The notes below the pieces were generated by a model. That model was given only the letters and a program-made list of their open reading frames with translations, was not told where the DNA came from and made no database searches. The position numbers were made by a program, and so were the translations under genes. Source: Dipetalonema caudispina (lineage: Eukaryota > Nematoda > Chromadorea > Rhabditida > Onchocercidae). Taken from it: a stretch of 64,000 nucleotides of DNA. This document shows positions 13,529 through 26,800 of the stretch, in pieces; within the stretch, counting starts at the first letter, position 1, and each line of letters begins with the position of its first letter. The stretch covers positions 1 through 64,000 of the forward strand of contig JABVXV010000064.1 of the NCBI GenBank assembly GCA_013365325.1, given 5' to 3'.

Positions 13529-13576
13529 ATTATTATTATTATTATTGCTATATTATTATTATTATTATTATTATTT
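13529..13576. repeat. (TTA)n microsatellite in the hbl-1 3' region
   Basis: ATT/TTA trinucleotide array of about 48 bp interrupted by GCTATA. It ends 43 bp before the lin-4 site. Confidence 0.9.
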
Positions 13577-13618
13577 TCCAAATACGTGGTGGTGTTATAC
13601 GGTTACTTTGATCATCAA

Positions 13619-13626
13619 CTCAGGGA
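13619..13626 (+). promoter_or_regulatory. lin-4 / miR-125 seed site (8mer) in the hbl-1 3' region
   Basis: CTCAGGGA is the exact reverse complement of the first eight bases of lin-4. It lies about 1.6 kb past the hbl-1 stop and is GC-rich by local standards, which makes a chance match less likely. lin-4 regulation of hbl-1 is established in C. elegans. Confidence 0.62.
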
Positions 13627-13996
13627 ATTGTACCGTCGATAACCGAAATCGCCGACGTATCCATCGCATCTTCTTATCGTTTGATGTTAATGAAGTAATT
13701 GTATTGTCCCAAGTGTTTATACAAAAATTTTATACAAAAAATCATAACGATCGTTTAGTTACATCCATTTCATGACCTTCAGCCTTTGAAATATTTCAAT
13801 GTTTGGGCAATGTTGCTCTAAAACTATTCAGAATTAGAAAGGTTGGTAATGTTGAATGGTTGTACTGTTATTGTATTATAATGAATACGTTACTAGTTTT
13901 CTTTCTTCAAGAAAATTTGTTTCCTTTAGAAATTTGAAAATGACAAAATCAGGAAGAAAAAAATATGAAAAAATTTATCCGTTGCTATAACCTCCT

Positions 13997-14003
13997 TACC
14001 TCA
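13997..14003 (+). promoter_or_regulatory. Second let-7-family seed site (7mer-A1)
   Basis: TACCTCA matches seed bases 2-7 with an A opposite base 1. It is weaker than the site at 12884 and would count only if the transcript extends beyond 14.0 kb. Confidence 0.4.
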
Positions 14004-14906
14004 CGACCATCACTCTCATATCGCTCAGGTTCTTTGCTTTGTTCGTTCGTATCGTTTGCTTTTTTTTTTTCCAAGTGTTATACTGTTCATTATTGATTTT
14101 CGATAATGCTCTGAGATATTCCAATGCTTCTAATCCATATGAAGTTATTGTTACATAGAAGAGTTATCATTTCTGCCGACACACTGCACCGTCTTCTTGG
14201 TTACTTCGTTCATACACATTTATAATTTTAAATCTACACATAGCATACGTTTACCTGTAAAGAACAGATGATTTCCACCTATCGTTCCTTTTCACATTAA
14301 GTTACTCTCCTTAAATACTCTTGATTAATACTATCACTCTGACTGTTAAGTTCTCTACTAGTCCATAGTATTTCCGGCTTTCAGAATGATTGAAGAAGAC
14401 ATTGATCCGTCGGAAGAATCGGAAAAAATTAGTTAAGCGAGAGACGAGTATAAGAAAACAAACGCAATTTTCACACAGTTCCGTCAATAGGCATAAGTTT
14501 ATGCAATTAACACCACCTGCATTCAAAAAGTTATTTTAAAATCGCACTTAAAATACATAGTGAAATAAAATGGTATTTCAACATAATACTGATTACTTCC
14601 GGCTTTTTGACAAAAATTCAATTACGAGTTTTGAAATATGAATTTATAAACGGTGCTCATGCTTTGGAAAAAAAGAAGTTAAAAAAACTTGGTTACTTAA
14701 ACAGTTACTTCAAGATTTTCAAAATACCAAAGTAAACACAGAGGAACTCCACTTTTAAAAATTAATCATTGGTGATATAAGCAAATGATTCTCGTAAAAA
14801 AATCTCATAACGTTGATAAGACTAAGTTAAAAGTCCATCCAAGATAAAGCAATGAAGAGCTGGAAGAAATCATGATACATGAGATGGTGTTAATTTATAA
14901 CAGGCT

Positions 14907-14912
14907 TTTAAT
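14907..14912 (-). terminator. Possible poly(A) signal of ubr-5
   Basis: ATTAAA on the - strand, 43-48 bp past the ubr-5 stop codon at 14955-14957. It is the nearest AATAAA-like hexamer I see and would give a very short 3'UTR. Confidence 0.35.
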
Positions 14913-14954
14913 TAAAACAAAAAAAGATGAAGCGCGATAAAAACTGCGCCTATC

Positions 14955-17808
14955 TTACACAAAACCAAAGTTTTTATTCTTGATAGCTGTTAACAGCTTC
15001 GATTTCAGGACCTTTTTGCTCGGATAGAGTGGCACATACAACCTGAAAGTTTTAATCGGAAGCGATAAGGAATATACTAACACATAATAGAAAAAAGAAA
15101 AAAAAGATATCGCATGTGGCATCATTTACTAATTTTGCTCCTTTGGAAAATGCTCGATTTTCGTCAGTTCTCAACGTGTTTTTAAAAGAAGCTGTGTGAA
15201 CTTCATCGACAAATCAATCTACTGCCATCTCTTCTTTCTCAAAACAATGAAACGAACCGAGAAATACATGTGTTAGCAGTAGGTAGATGAAGATCATCCG
15301 CAGGGCGTACGAGAACCGTTGGCATCGGTTGGAAGCCATCTTCGCTTGGTGGAAGTGTTGGTGAACCGGTCCAGAAGAAGATCAAATCCTGAAAAATTAA
15401 ATTCCAAATGCGCTTTTCAAGAAATGATGACCTAATGAAGCAAGGAAAAATGGGAAAGATGGGCAAAGAACGAAAACAGTACTTTAATAATTTTCTAGTA
15501 TTCTCTACCTGTTTTTCCTGATTGTTGAGCTTGTTACATATTGACCAGAACCATCCTTTGAATTTTTGAAGTAATTCTGGTGATGCCGAACTTTCATCTG
15601 TGAACGTTGTGTAGCTCTGCATCAAAGCCATCGAGATCTGAACCAGTGGTATAAAAAAAATATAAATAGGCAGGGGGCCACCAGTCCAGTCCAATAAATA
15701 AGTGCAGCAGTTGCTTTAATCAATGGAAAATAATTATCAAATTTTTTAACATATAGGAAAATTTCAATTAAAAAGAAAAATTTCCAAAAACTTCAAAACA
15801 GCAAATTCTTCCTTATCCTTAAAAAACCTTTTGGCCATTGTAACGAACTCAACAACTATCATTTTGTTAGTAAGTGTCGAATAGATCCGGTAAAATGGCC
15901 GGAAGATCAATCGAGAATAAGGAACAAATTTACTGCTCTCGAAGCAAAAAACACCTCTTGTGTCCCGCAAAGCAACAAACGCAAATCCTCGGCAGTCATA
16001 TTTGCCAGCGAACCAAGTGGGATTACATCATATACACCTTGTTTCATAGCCTGAAGAACAGAATCAGGGAAAAATCCACAATCATTACTATTTGTTTCGC
16101 CATAAACAAGAGATTTGAAAAAAGATGATATCGAAACTGAGAAGTTGGACTTACCTCAAGGCATTTCAAATGATTTCCAAGCATTCGTGCTTCCACGAAC
16201 AGATATATATATTCCACAACATTTTCATGGGTTACTGCAATATTTGCACCACCTGGTTTCAGTTCCACAGTACCTCCACCCTAACAATAAAAGTTTTTTT
16301 TTTAAACGATATTGTGATTGATCATACTATTATTTATCACTGAAAAAAACTTAACAAAACGCTGAGCGCTTCTAAGCTCATGATTGATAGCCTTTACATG
16401 CTCTTCATATTTTTCTAAAAGGAAATGATGTAACCAGTGATATTTTAACTTAATACGCAAAAATAACCCTGTTGGAAAAGAAGAAATCATTTTGCTTATG
16501 TAGCGAATACTCAGGTTGGACTCGAATCTACAGTCATCCCAACGGAAAGAGAAGTTTTCCCCACCAAATTACGGGATCACCGATGAGTCTCAGCTAAAAA
16601 CTACTTTTAATAAGCAAGAAAAGAATATGAGAGTACACCAGCAAATGTCAGCATAACATCAAACAAGTGTCATTATCAACCACTTCCTTCCTCTATCCCC
16701 TAACTTAACGATACACATTAAGCATCATCGAAACAGCAGTGCTCTAAAACTGTACGAAAAAGGCCAGACGATGCCAAGAAAAAATACCCACGCAACCGAT
16801 CCATTAGACATTGTAAAGTAGAGTGAGAAACAAAATTACGAGCAGCAAGAGGAGGACGGAATCTTAGTAAAAATTTAAATTTACAGCCTAATATTTTTGA
16901 GACAGGAATATAGGGAAACAGATAACACCTAGTAACAATAACTATCTTATCAAACACAGCGGTTTATCATAATAATCAAAATGTATCGCTTAATACTCCA
17001 TTACAATCCTACATAGTAAAACACCACTTCCGTCGTTTATGCACTGGCTCTTCCTTGTTTCCGAATTGACTGATAACACATATACGATTTTTACATATGA
17101 AACACGCGATGCAATTAATCAAACTATTTAATTTATCCACTGACTAATCGTTTAACTAAGTTAATGGGACAGTAAAAATTCACAATGGAGTACATAAGAA
17201 CACCATTGTATAACATCTCAATCTATTCTCCACCTTCGTCTTCCTTTTCTCTTCTAAATCCTTCCATGCTTACTACACTTCCAAACCAACAAATATAAGA
17301 CGAGTCAAATCGTACCTCCTGTTCAGGAACAGCAACTTCGAAAGTTAGGTACAAATTGTTGATTTGTTCAGGTCGGGTTGGGCCCTCATTGAATACCAAC
17401 GTACGCATCGATTCGAACAAGACAGGATCATAAAAGGCAAGATCAAACCAGTTGATTGGACGTCCAAGTATGAACTTTAGCACATGTCGGCAAAGATGCA
17501 AAGGGAATATTTCCATTTGCATTAGACAAATTCCGATCATTCTATAAACGCATATGTTAATCTAAAGAAATGAAGTTAATAATCAGAATTTAATCCATTA
17601 CCACGCAGCGCATTTTCCAAAATTGATTTTATTTATTGTATATGAAACAGAAACCCTGAAATTACTCACCTCCCAACATTACGAAAAGCATTTAAACGAT
17701 GTGTCGAGTTTTTACCAGCAATAGGTGTGTAATAGCCAGTCCTGCTTGGACGATAAAACAGTGGCGCCGTGTCATCATCTAAGTTAATTGTGCCTGAATC
17801 ATTGGCAG
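14955..17808 (-). other. HECT catalytic domain of UBR-5; catalytic Cys codon at 15266-15268
   Basis: Seven exons encode the HECT domain: [20 protein letters not shown], the [14 protein letters not shown] segment, the [14 protein letters not shown] core, and the C lobe with [20 protein letters not shown] and TANTCISR. The nucleophilic Cys and the C-terminal aromatic tail are both intact, so activity is expected. Confidence 0.94.
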
Positions 17809-20800
17809 CTGAAATTCAGACGATATAAATATATGTCACACAGAAGATACAAAATAACCATGTACCAAGTTTCAATCATATTAACCAACTTAAGTAGATG
17901 CACTCTCAATAGTAGCATAACTCGCATCTTCAATTTTGTTTTCGTTGTATGTGATAAAAGTATACAAAGTTGAAGGGACAAACAAAGTTCCCCAATCCAA
18001 TTGCTAAAGTTGTTCCCGAAGCACCAAATTCATATCAAACAATATAAAATGGACAAAATATTAATAAAAAATTTCAATTTATACAATTGAGATTTGGTGT
18101 GCTAGAAGCACGTGCTATCGGTCCACTCTTTGCTTGAGCTGGCTGTCCACGATTCGAGGATGCCGATTCGTTAGTACGATCTCCATCACCGTTTCCTAGA
18201 CCAGCTGCCTGAATCATTTCAGACGCTTCCTCCACTTGAGCACGAAGAAGCTCTTCGCTAGCAAGTATCGTTATTAGTTGGTGTGGCTGAAGATCCAGCA
18301 ACATGCCCGTAATTTTGTTACATAATTGCTGTAAATAAGTAAATGAAAGGATGGGATTACCATATCTTATTTCAACAAGTAGTGAAGAAATTTTTATTTA
18401 CTCAGATATTTGTAACTATAAATAATAAAACACGTAATCCCAAAGGATCTCATAACCTAAACTTTCTTTTGAAAAATAAGACTGAATGACTAATCTCTAT
18501 TCAGTATTTCTTCTTACTAACAGTTGTAAATCACAGAGGACTTAAACTTGGAAAAAATGTCAGTAATTGGAGATAAATCTCAGATATAACATATTCTCAA
18601 AAATCTTGAAATACTGAAGTCATCACAACTTTCAGAAAATCTTACCGGTCTTATTGCCCGAACTCTTGCCAATAATCTTTCGCCTAACGTTTCTCGCTCA
18701 GGCTCCCAGGTTGTTGGTGCTTGGGACGTTGTGAGATTATCAATATTGGATGGTGCAGCTGACTCACCATCACCTGGTGGTTCATTAAGATGCGGTTGAT
18801 GGCGGGAATAATATGAAGGCGAAGAGACAGACAGGGTATATCGACTGAAAATACTATTTTGAGAATGAAATCTTCCATCATTGTTTCTACTCAGATTACT
18901 ATATCTTCCGACTAGAATCACTTTCGTAGATCGCCGAACTTTCTTCCAACATTTTATATCTTCCACGTTTCACATATAAAACTTATTTCCGAATCACTCA
19001 CTTTCGCAAACTTCGTCGTCTTCCAGCCATTGACAAACTGTTCAATAGGATTGCACTTCGGTCACGATAACTTCCACGACCGGATCCGCGACTGCCTAAA
19101 ATTTCGATTCCCTCAGCTTATCCACTTCTCAAATTCAAAATTTGAGTGCCAGTAATCTTGAGAAATGTGAAGTCTGCTTCCAATAAAACTTGTTTCAAAT
19201 ATAACTTAGAGAGAGCACTATCTACTGCACTATCTGCTTATCGTCCATATAAAACGTACCTGACGATGGTGGAACATCTCCAGGTAAGCTGCCAAAAGCA
19301 GCCAGAACTTGTGTTTCTGTCGGTAAACGTTTCATTGTCAAAAATGCATCCGCAATAGCTGCATAAAAGCTTCTTGCTACACCACTCCCTTCTCCAGGTT
19401 CATTTTTGAAAGTAACTTTTACCTGAAACAAAAAAGAAACTCAAGCAAAAATAGTAAAAGAGCAATTTTTTGATTTTCAAGATTTCAAACTCAAGTTTGA
19501 ACGACTAACAAAATCTTAATCAACACAAGAGTCACTCAGCTGGAAAACATGGCATATCTTCTACAGCAATCCGAACTGCAGGAAAACTGAACCTTATGGC
19601 AAGCAAGAGGAGGTGCATCAGACTCGTCCTTATTGCTAGCGCTAGCCCATGAAAGATTAACCAGTCTGACCGATCTTATGGAACCAAACTCTCGAGGTGA
19701 ATCAGTACTGTTGCTCTGTGTTGAATTCACCGATGACGAACTGCTAACACGACGCGAATAATGAACATTCAGTTGACGAATTGTCTGTGCAATCATCTCA
19801 TGTTTGTCTCGCTCGATCTAAAAATACATGTAAATTGTGAAAAGTGAAGTAAGAACTTATTTCTATATAAAGCATTTCACAAAAATTAGCTCTATCATTA
19901 TTACTACATATTTCTCTTCTTAAACGCTTTCCAACTGCCCCATCAGACAGTTTTTCACACAATCAAAGCAAACCCTCTATCTTAGTAGGAGTGACTGACC
20001 GAGTAACACTTAAACAATTGACTCACACAACAAATCTACTATAATCAGACGTCCAAATCAATAGCAGTTACAGCTGTAAATGTATCATATATAAAAATGG
20101 TATCAAGAACCTATATCAAGGTGATATATGGTGGTAGCTTATAATGCCGTCATACCCAAGCGTTATCTGAATAGTTACTTCTATAATAAAATGAAGGATC
20201 CGAAAAAGTCGACTTCGTGTTATGTCGATGAATTCGAGAATTTCTGACTCAAACTCAATATTATTCCTTCCACTTCAGTACTTAACTTCTATCCTTTGCT
20301 GCAATCTATTACGGTTGGCATATATGACCGACAGTATACAAACATTCACTTTAATCCCTTTTTTACATATAAACAAACCTCGAAAACAATATCCTTGCTT
20401 TGTGATGCCTTGAACTTTTCCATTTTCTTACGGAACTGTGCTTCACGCACTAAAAAACCAGCCATTTCACTCAAAAGCATTGAACCCGTAACTTCACCAC
20501 CACATGCGATTAACAACTGATCGCTAAATGCCTGAAAAAATCACCAAGTTTAAGCCTTAACTACAAAATCACCTGAATATCAACCTCAACTCTTTGCAAA
20601 TAGTAATAAAACTGCACATGAAAACTTATGTATGAATCCCTCAGTTCTAAAGGAAATACATAAACTGGGAAAGCGACATTTGACGATTATCCGACACATC
20701 TTGAACATGTTTTAAGCATCATTTACTTTTGCCATCAAATTTAGTGTATTCTTCCATCGCGCCAATGACTTGTGAACCTGACTTTGATTACTGCGATGTA

Positions 20801-23800
20801 ATGCACTTTTCAAACTTTCCAACTGTATTGCAACAAAACCACGAGGTGGTGGGATAGTAGTTGACGAGCATAATCGTCGACGCTTTCCTAAAATTATGAA
20901 ATCATTAAGTTACAGTAGAAAACACGCGAAAAATCAATACGTAAAAAACTGCATAATAGTCAGGTCGAAAAATGTCAACCTTGAACTATTGGTTCATTAG
21001 ATACGCTCTTCGAATGCACTATCACATTAGGACGTGAAAGCCCACTCACCGGCACCTCTTTCTCTTCTGCAAGTAGATCAGAATAAAACTAGTTTTGTTG
21101 ATTTACAGCAATTTTTCTCAGTCATACTCAAAATCGCAAAACTTTGATCTACAAAAAAACAATAGAAGACAAACCACTGGTATTTACAGGCAACATTTCT
21201 TGATAATTCGACCATGGAGCAACTAATCCTTGATGCGCCGGATGTTTTGCACCGTGCTCTCGAACACTTTTCTGCAAGTAATATGTACCTTTCATGTTTA
21301 AAAAACATCACTAGAATCTTAAATTCCCTCTTCCCATTACATTTTATATCCTCCTTGGTCAGATATATAGCGAATTTTATGACAGTAACATTTGAAAAGA
21401 TAAACTCCGTAGTGGAAACTGAAAATCGCATAGCAATTATCGAAATATCTGGCAGGAATACAGAAAAGGAAACAAATTACTAAAGCACTCTATGATAACA
21501 TCATTAACTTTGCAAAAACAAACCCTATGCTCACAAGTAGTCTTGTGCTTTATCGGTAATCCAAACATTTCCTCCTTTTCAATATCCGGTCTTAAAAGCT
21601 GTGGACGCTCGGCTAGCGCCAAGGAATCGACACATTTATGCTCAAAAGCATGATAATTGGATGATGATGCAATGCCCGGATAAAGCAGTGAATTGGAACG
21701 CTAAAATCAGAGTTACAATTTTGAAATGTGTTCAAAATTTTAGGAAAAAAACTCGGACAAAAAAATTTACACCATATGGCAAAGTGAACTGCGCACCTGG
21801 AAAAAATCAGTCATCGGTGCACCTGCTTGCACACTTGATTTACCGCCATCAACACCCTATAATCAATATTACTGAAAATAGTATTCTTCGGTTTCATTTT
21901 AAATCAGCAGAAAATCAGAATATAACTCATATAAACCAAACGAAACACAACTAGATATTGATTTCAGCACATTTTCAACCCCACAATTCAAGTTTTTTTT
22001 AACGATAATAAAGTTCAAACGACTAACGGAAGCTTCATCATTTTGAAACATATCGATGATTTCTTTGTCGCTCGTCGCATTTTCAGTTGAACTTAGGCCC
22101 AGTGCAATCCTAGCGTCTAATTTCTCCAGCATATCAGTTAACGACAAATATGCATCTGCCACAAAAGCTAAAGCTTTCAATGCATTGAACTCGATAATTG
22201 GAACATCATCACCATTTTCGGAAGCATGGGAACGCATCAATGCTGTTATATAGTCAAAGAAATCCTCCAATGATGCTGTTGAGTCAGAATTTTGTTCATC
22301 TGAAATTCATCCTGCTATAGTTGTAACGAAGGGGAAAAATTAGACGCAGTGGTACACAAAAGCAGCTTAAAATTAAATTTGAAAACTAACATGATATATG
22401 AGATTTACCTTTTTTGCTGTTTGCAGCTGCAGATCCAGCGGTGTAATCTTGTCTAGGAACCGGCGTACTGGAATGATTTCCTGATCCAGGTCGAGGACTA
22501 TGCCTACTGCAAAATAACAGTTGTTACAACTCAGTATAAATTTTAAAATAAAAAAAGGATGAGATGCAAACATACTCAGTGTCACGATCATCACCCTTCT
22601 TAGGTGACAGTTTCTTCTCTTTACGGAGCACAGCAGCAATAGTTGGCGATGCCATCAATGCGTTTCCAAAACGCAATTGAGCTTCAGTTCGATCTAGAAC
22701 TGTCTCCATCCAGTGCCATACAACATAAAGACGCTCTTCTATTAGTCGCTAAATGCAGTTAAACTATAGGCATTAAATCAATAAAGGAAATGGAACACTG
22801 CACAGTAAAACCTTGAAAGTCAGATGAAAGAAGTAATGAAACATATCCAGTAGACTTCATAAATTTCGTTTTCATCTCTTTATAAACTAGACACTTGACT
22901 TCTACAACAGGTCTCACAAAACTGCTCGTGAGAATTAGAATGTAATCTTACACGGATTGCAACTACAACAGCGTCATTCAACTCCAACATTTTTGGTATA
23001 AGGGTATACGAGCTTTTCACAAACTCCCGGTGATCCACAAGCATGGGCATCAAGTCCACAATCAACCTTAAAAACAATTTCGTTATTAGATGGTGTAAAA
23101 TCAATTTTATTCATTAGTTTTTTTTTTAACGACACCGCAAAATCAAGAAAAGAATATAACAGAAGAATTTCAGCAAAAAAACCCACGAATTTCTCCCACT
23201 AAAAGCAAGGGAGATAAAACCAGTGAATATAATGATTATTCACAAATCAACCTTCAACCTGATAATAAGTGAAAATGACAAAGCAAGTTGCTGGTTTGTT
23301 TTAGTTACTGAAGTAGCAGCATCTTCCGATGATTCTCGCAAATGTCTTGAGCTTGTCAGAGGGCCTGCGTTTGATTCTGCAAGTTCTAAGCGACTTTAAA
23401 AATAAACCGTAGTAAAATATAACAAAATAAACATAGTTAAATATAATCCGAAAAGAAGAACGAGACTTAAATTACATTTAATTTGTGGCATTACAGCAAA
23501 ACCCAATGTCAGCTACACTGAAATTCGAAATTTGTCAAGTATGGAGTACTGAAACCCACCGTACTTTCACTACAAATGAACCACTAAATACATGTCTAGT
23601 TATGCCAAAAACTTCCTGAATCATTCAAGCAGAAAAAGAAAACCTCGATTTTCGCCATCGTCATTACGTCGTGTTGTGGTCGACCGTTCAACATTTGAGG
23701 CCATACGACGCATTGCCCATTGCAAAGGAATTGCTAAATAATAATAATAAAATCAAATTAAAGGAGGTGAAAAAGAACCGAAGGCTCAGTGTCAAAGCAT

Positions 23801-26800
23801 TAATAAATGAAAATGACTACCACTGTACAAGTTTTGCAAGTGTAGCTGCCGCATCTAATAATTTAAAACGATATATAAACAGATCCACAAAATGAACAAA
23901 TATCAACAAATGAAAGTTTTATCCAAGACAAACACGATAAAAATAAATGAAAGTTCGGATGTACTGTTCAAGATTAATGGAATAACATACTGTTATGTCT
24001 TCCACTCGTTACACCAGATACTCTTGCCAAGGTGGCGTCGCCACTACGATTCGCATTGTTCACTTCATTATCTGAAACAGGATAACTTCTTTCATGAAAG
24101 GAGAGGAAAGATATATCTGAAATGGGATATAAATCAACACCAAGAATACTATACTTCGGACACGCTGTTGCGACGCATTACTGGAGTCAGTACGTGGTGC
24201 TGCATCTTGCTGTTGTTCACCGGGTAAACTATTCGTACCTCGAGAGTTTCGCGATGACTGGTTCTGCAAGAAAATATTGAAACAAAACAGCGATTTACAA
24301 GATCCATAACATCAAATCCTATACCATGTCTTTCAATTACGAGAACACTAATAATTAGCGTTGTAGGTATAAAAGATTCCCTACGTAACTCAAAAATTCG
24401 CTACTTTATAGTATGGTAACAATTTATGACAATAACAAAATAGAAAATGTAAGAGCTGAAACAAACCGTTCTGCGTTCATTCGACCGTACATGTCGTGAT
24501 CGTACATCTGCAAAAAATTAAAATATTAAGATGGAAAAGCGTAAATAGGAAGAAAATCACAAAGAAATAGCCAAACGCAGTGGGAATGAGGCAAAATGGT
24601 AACCATATGTTCCATCGCTAGTACCATCACCACTTTCCGGTACATCATCTTCCTCATTTGGCTCCACCTGCATTTCCTCATCCTCACCATCACCGTTTCC
24701 CTCTTCGTTACCTTCATGTTCTCCTTCTTGCTCATAACGATCATTTTCATTTTCATCACCTTCTTCGTAATTACCTTCGTCTTCCTCATTCCCGAATTCT
24801 TGCTCTAAATTTCCGTTACAGAGTTTTCGTTCTGCATCATCTTTCTAATTTAACAAACTAACAATATCAATCATAAACATGGAGAGAATCTGAAATGTTC
24901 GACGTCAAAAACAAAAACGACCAACGAAAATAATTTACCATCCCCATCATCACCATTCCCATCATCGTCGTTCTCCTCATCCTCTTCGTCAATATTAGGA
25001 TCATTACCCTGACTAGTTGGATCATCATCTTGCTCAGCTGGTGAACTAACTGATTCAACTGAGTCATCCTCCGGATCTTCCTCAGACATACTGAATAGCT
25101 CATCACCATCGTAATTACCAGAAGAAGCTTCTGAAACAATTACATTTTGAAATTTTTAACTTTAACATTTTATGAATCACTGATACTTTTTTTCTCCAAA
25201 AAATCTCAATTACCCATATTTTTGCTAGAAATCTATTAGACAGACATCTATAATTCTGTGGACCAAGTGATAAGTTAGAATAACATGCTCCCCTTGTTTT
25301 CTGCCAGTTCCAAATTGGATTATCACATGGTAAATTCGAACCCCTTGATAAAGCCTATGAACCCGATCGCTGACCATCTTAACAGACATTGCACAACAGA
25401 CTAGTAATAACTGTTTATCACATTCTAGCTAAGTTGTAAGAATCTTCTGATCACAGCCTAGCTGTTAATGTTCTGCCGTGTTCTGATCCCGCATGAAGAT
25501 ATTTGGTCGAACTCTGTGGAAGGATTAGCTCATAAAATCGGAAATAAAGATTAGTTACCGTTTCGAAGTGCATTGTACACCTCACCAACATAACTTTGAC
25601 TTCGTGTAGGACGCGACTCTATAAAAAGGTTCATAAACAAAACTCATAACAATTGAATTAACCTTCTTAAATTGCAGTCCAAAGAAATTAAATCAATTAG
25701 TTTGCAAATATCGATAGGAAATATTCTATTTGATTTAAACCTAAATAAAAGCCAACCATCACTATCCGAATCGCTTGAATTGTCACTTTCTGGTGTACTG
25801 TGTGGTTGAGGGGCTTCTCGCATCTCCTCATCACCATGGTCTCCTTCCCTTCGTGTGCTACGCTGAAAACAGATTTTTGAAGTACCACTGGATATTATAT
25901 TATATTCATCAATACACTTTTTATGCTAGTTAGAAAAAGCAAAGCGCTTTTATTTTTCAGAGATTGTTAACAGCACGACTGCTTGAATATTCAATGCGGC
26001 ACGTTTCTTGGTGCAACCACGCAGTGGAGTAACAGTCGATGTAAACCTTCTGCAGAACACTGCTGGTTGAGAAAGTAATGAAGAGATTCATTTCAAAACA
26101 CAAAATGAAAAAAAACTACCTTTCGTTTTCGACCGAATTTCACTACAGCAAGATCGTCACCAGCAGTACTAACTGTTGATAAATCGACTTTTGCATTCAG
26201 AAACTTTTCTATCACCTGCAAATTTGACATTAAAAAAACTTACCAGATTATGATAAAACAAGGAGTTAGAGCTATAATTAATGAAACTGGCAAGAGAAAT
26301 ATTAACAATTACGTCACCTCGATAGGTTTTTCCCTTCTTTTTTTTATATAGCAAAACAAACTAACATCAAGGGGATCGTTGGTAATATTCTGAGCAATGA
26401 CTGAAGTAGGTTTGATTATTCCAAGTCGCACAGGGGCGATCAAAGAATCAGCCATATTGCACAGCTCGTTGATAGAATAATTCAATAGAGTTTGAAATAT
26501 GCGGCGACATTTCAATACAAAATTCGTTACACTAAAATCAGAGATCTATTTTCGTTCAGAGCATACATTACACAGCGCACCCTACAAAATGTCCTAAACT
26601 TCCTCCATTTCTTAGAATTCAAATCAACCATCAAAAAAAAGGACCTACTTTTTCTTTTTAGCTTCCTTAGCAGCGGAACTTTCACGTCCACTTGTCGATC
26701 GAACAAGTGATAACAAACCAGTGAAGCTGACAGTATGTAAGCCAGGACCAAAGACTCGTCTGAAAGACGTAAAATCTTTCCGCGATAATAATAATTTAAT

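Larger units (their letters stand above)
11988..14570 (+). other. Probable long 3'UTR of hbl-1 and convergent spacer
   Basis: About 2.6 kb without a coding exon, AT-rich with long T runs (12243-12274). A proximal AATAAA lies at 12347-12352 and a distal one at 14564-14569. The microRNA and PUF sites listed separately sit at 12343-14003, so they function only if the distal part is transcribed. C. elegans hbl-1 likewise has a long regulated 3'UTR. The 3' end of ubr-5 lies about 385 bp further on, in the opposite orientation. Confidence 0.55.
14955..25618 (-). other. ubr-5 exon map, exons 34-63
   Basis: Coding exons in transcript order: 25618-25559, 25130-24939, 24840-24604, 24507-24467, 24263-24155, 24071-23991, 23733-23644, 23385-23259, 23066-22952, 22748-22576, 22506-22409, 22299-22028, 21856-21797, 21700-21524, 21271-21175, 21066-20980, 20887-20727, 20531-20379, 19817-19593, 19422-19260, 19095-19002, 18844-18646, 18328-18085, 17808-17670, 17541-17316, 16280-16155, 16050-15955, 15637-15509, 15388-15258, 15042-14955. 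Weakest joins are exons 36-40, in the low-complexity acidic and Ser-rich linker. Introns 16281-17315, 19818-20378, 25131-25558 and 18329-18645 hold AT-rich sequence only. Confidence 0.82.

Noticed and set aside
16281..17315. Possible nested gene in the longest ubr-5 intron (frame at 16718-16957)
   Set aside because: It has no family similarity, no paired splice sites and no supporting second exon.
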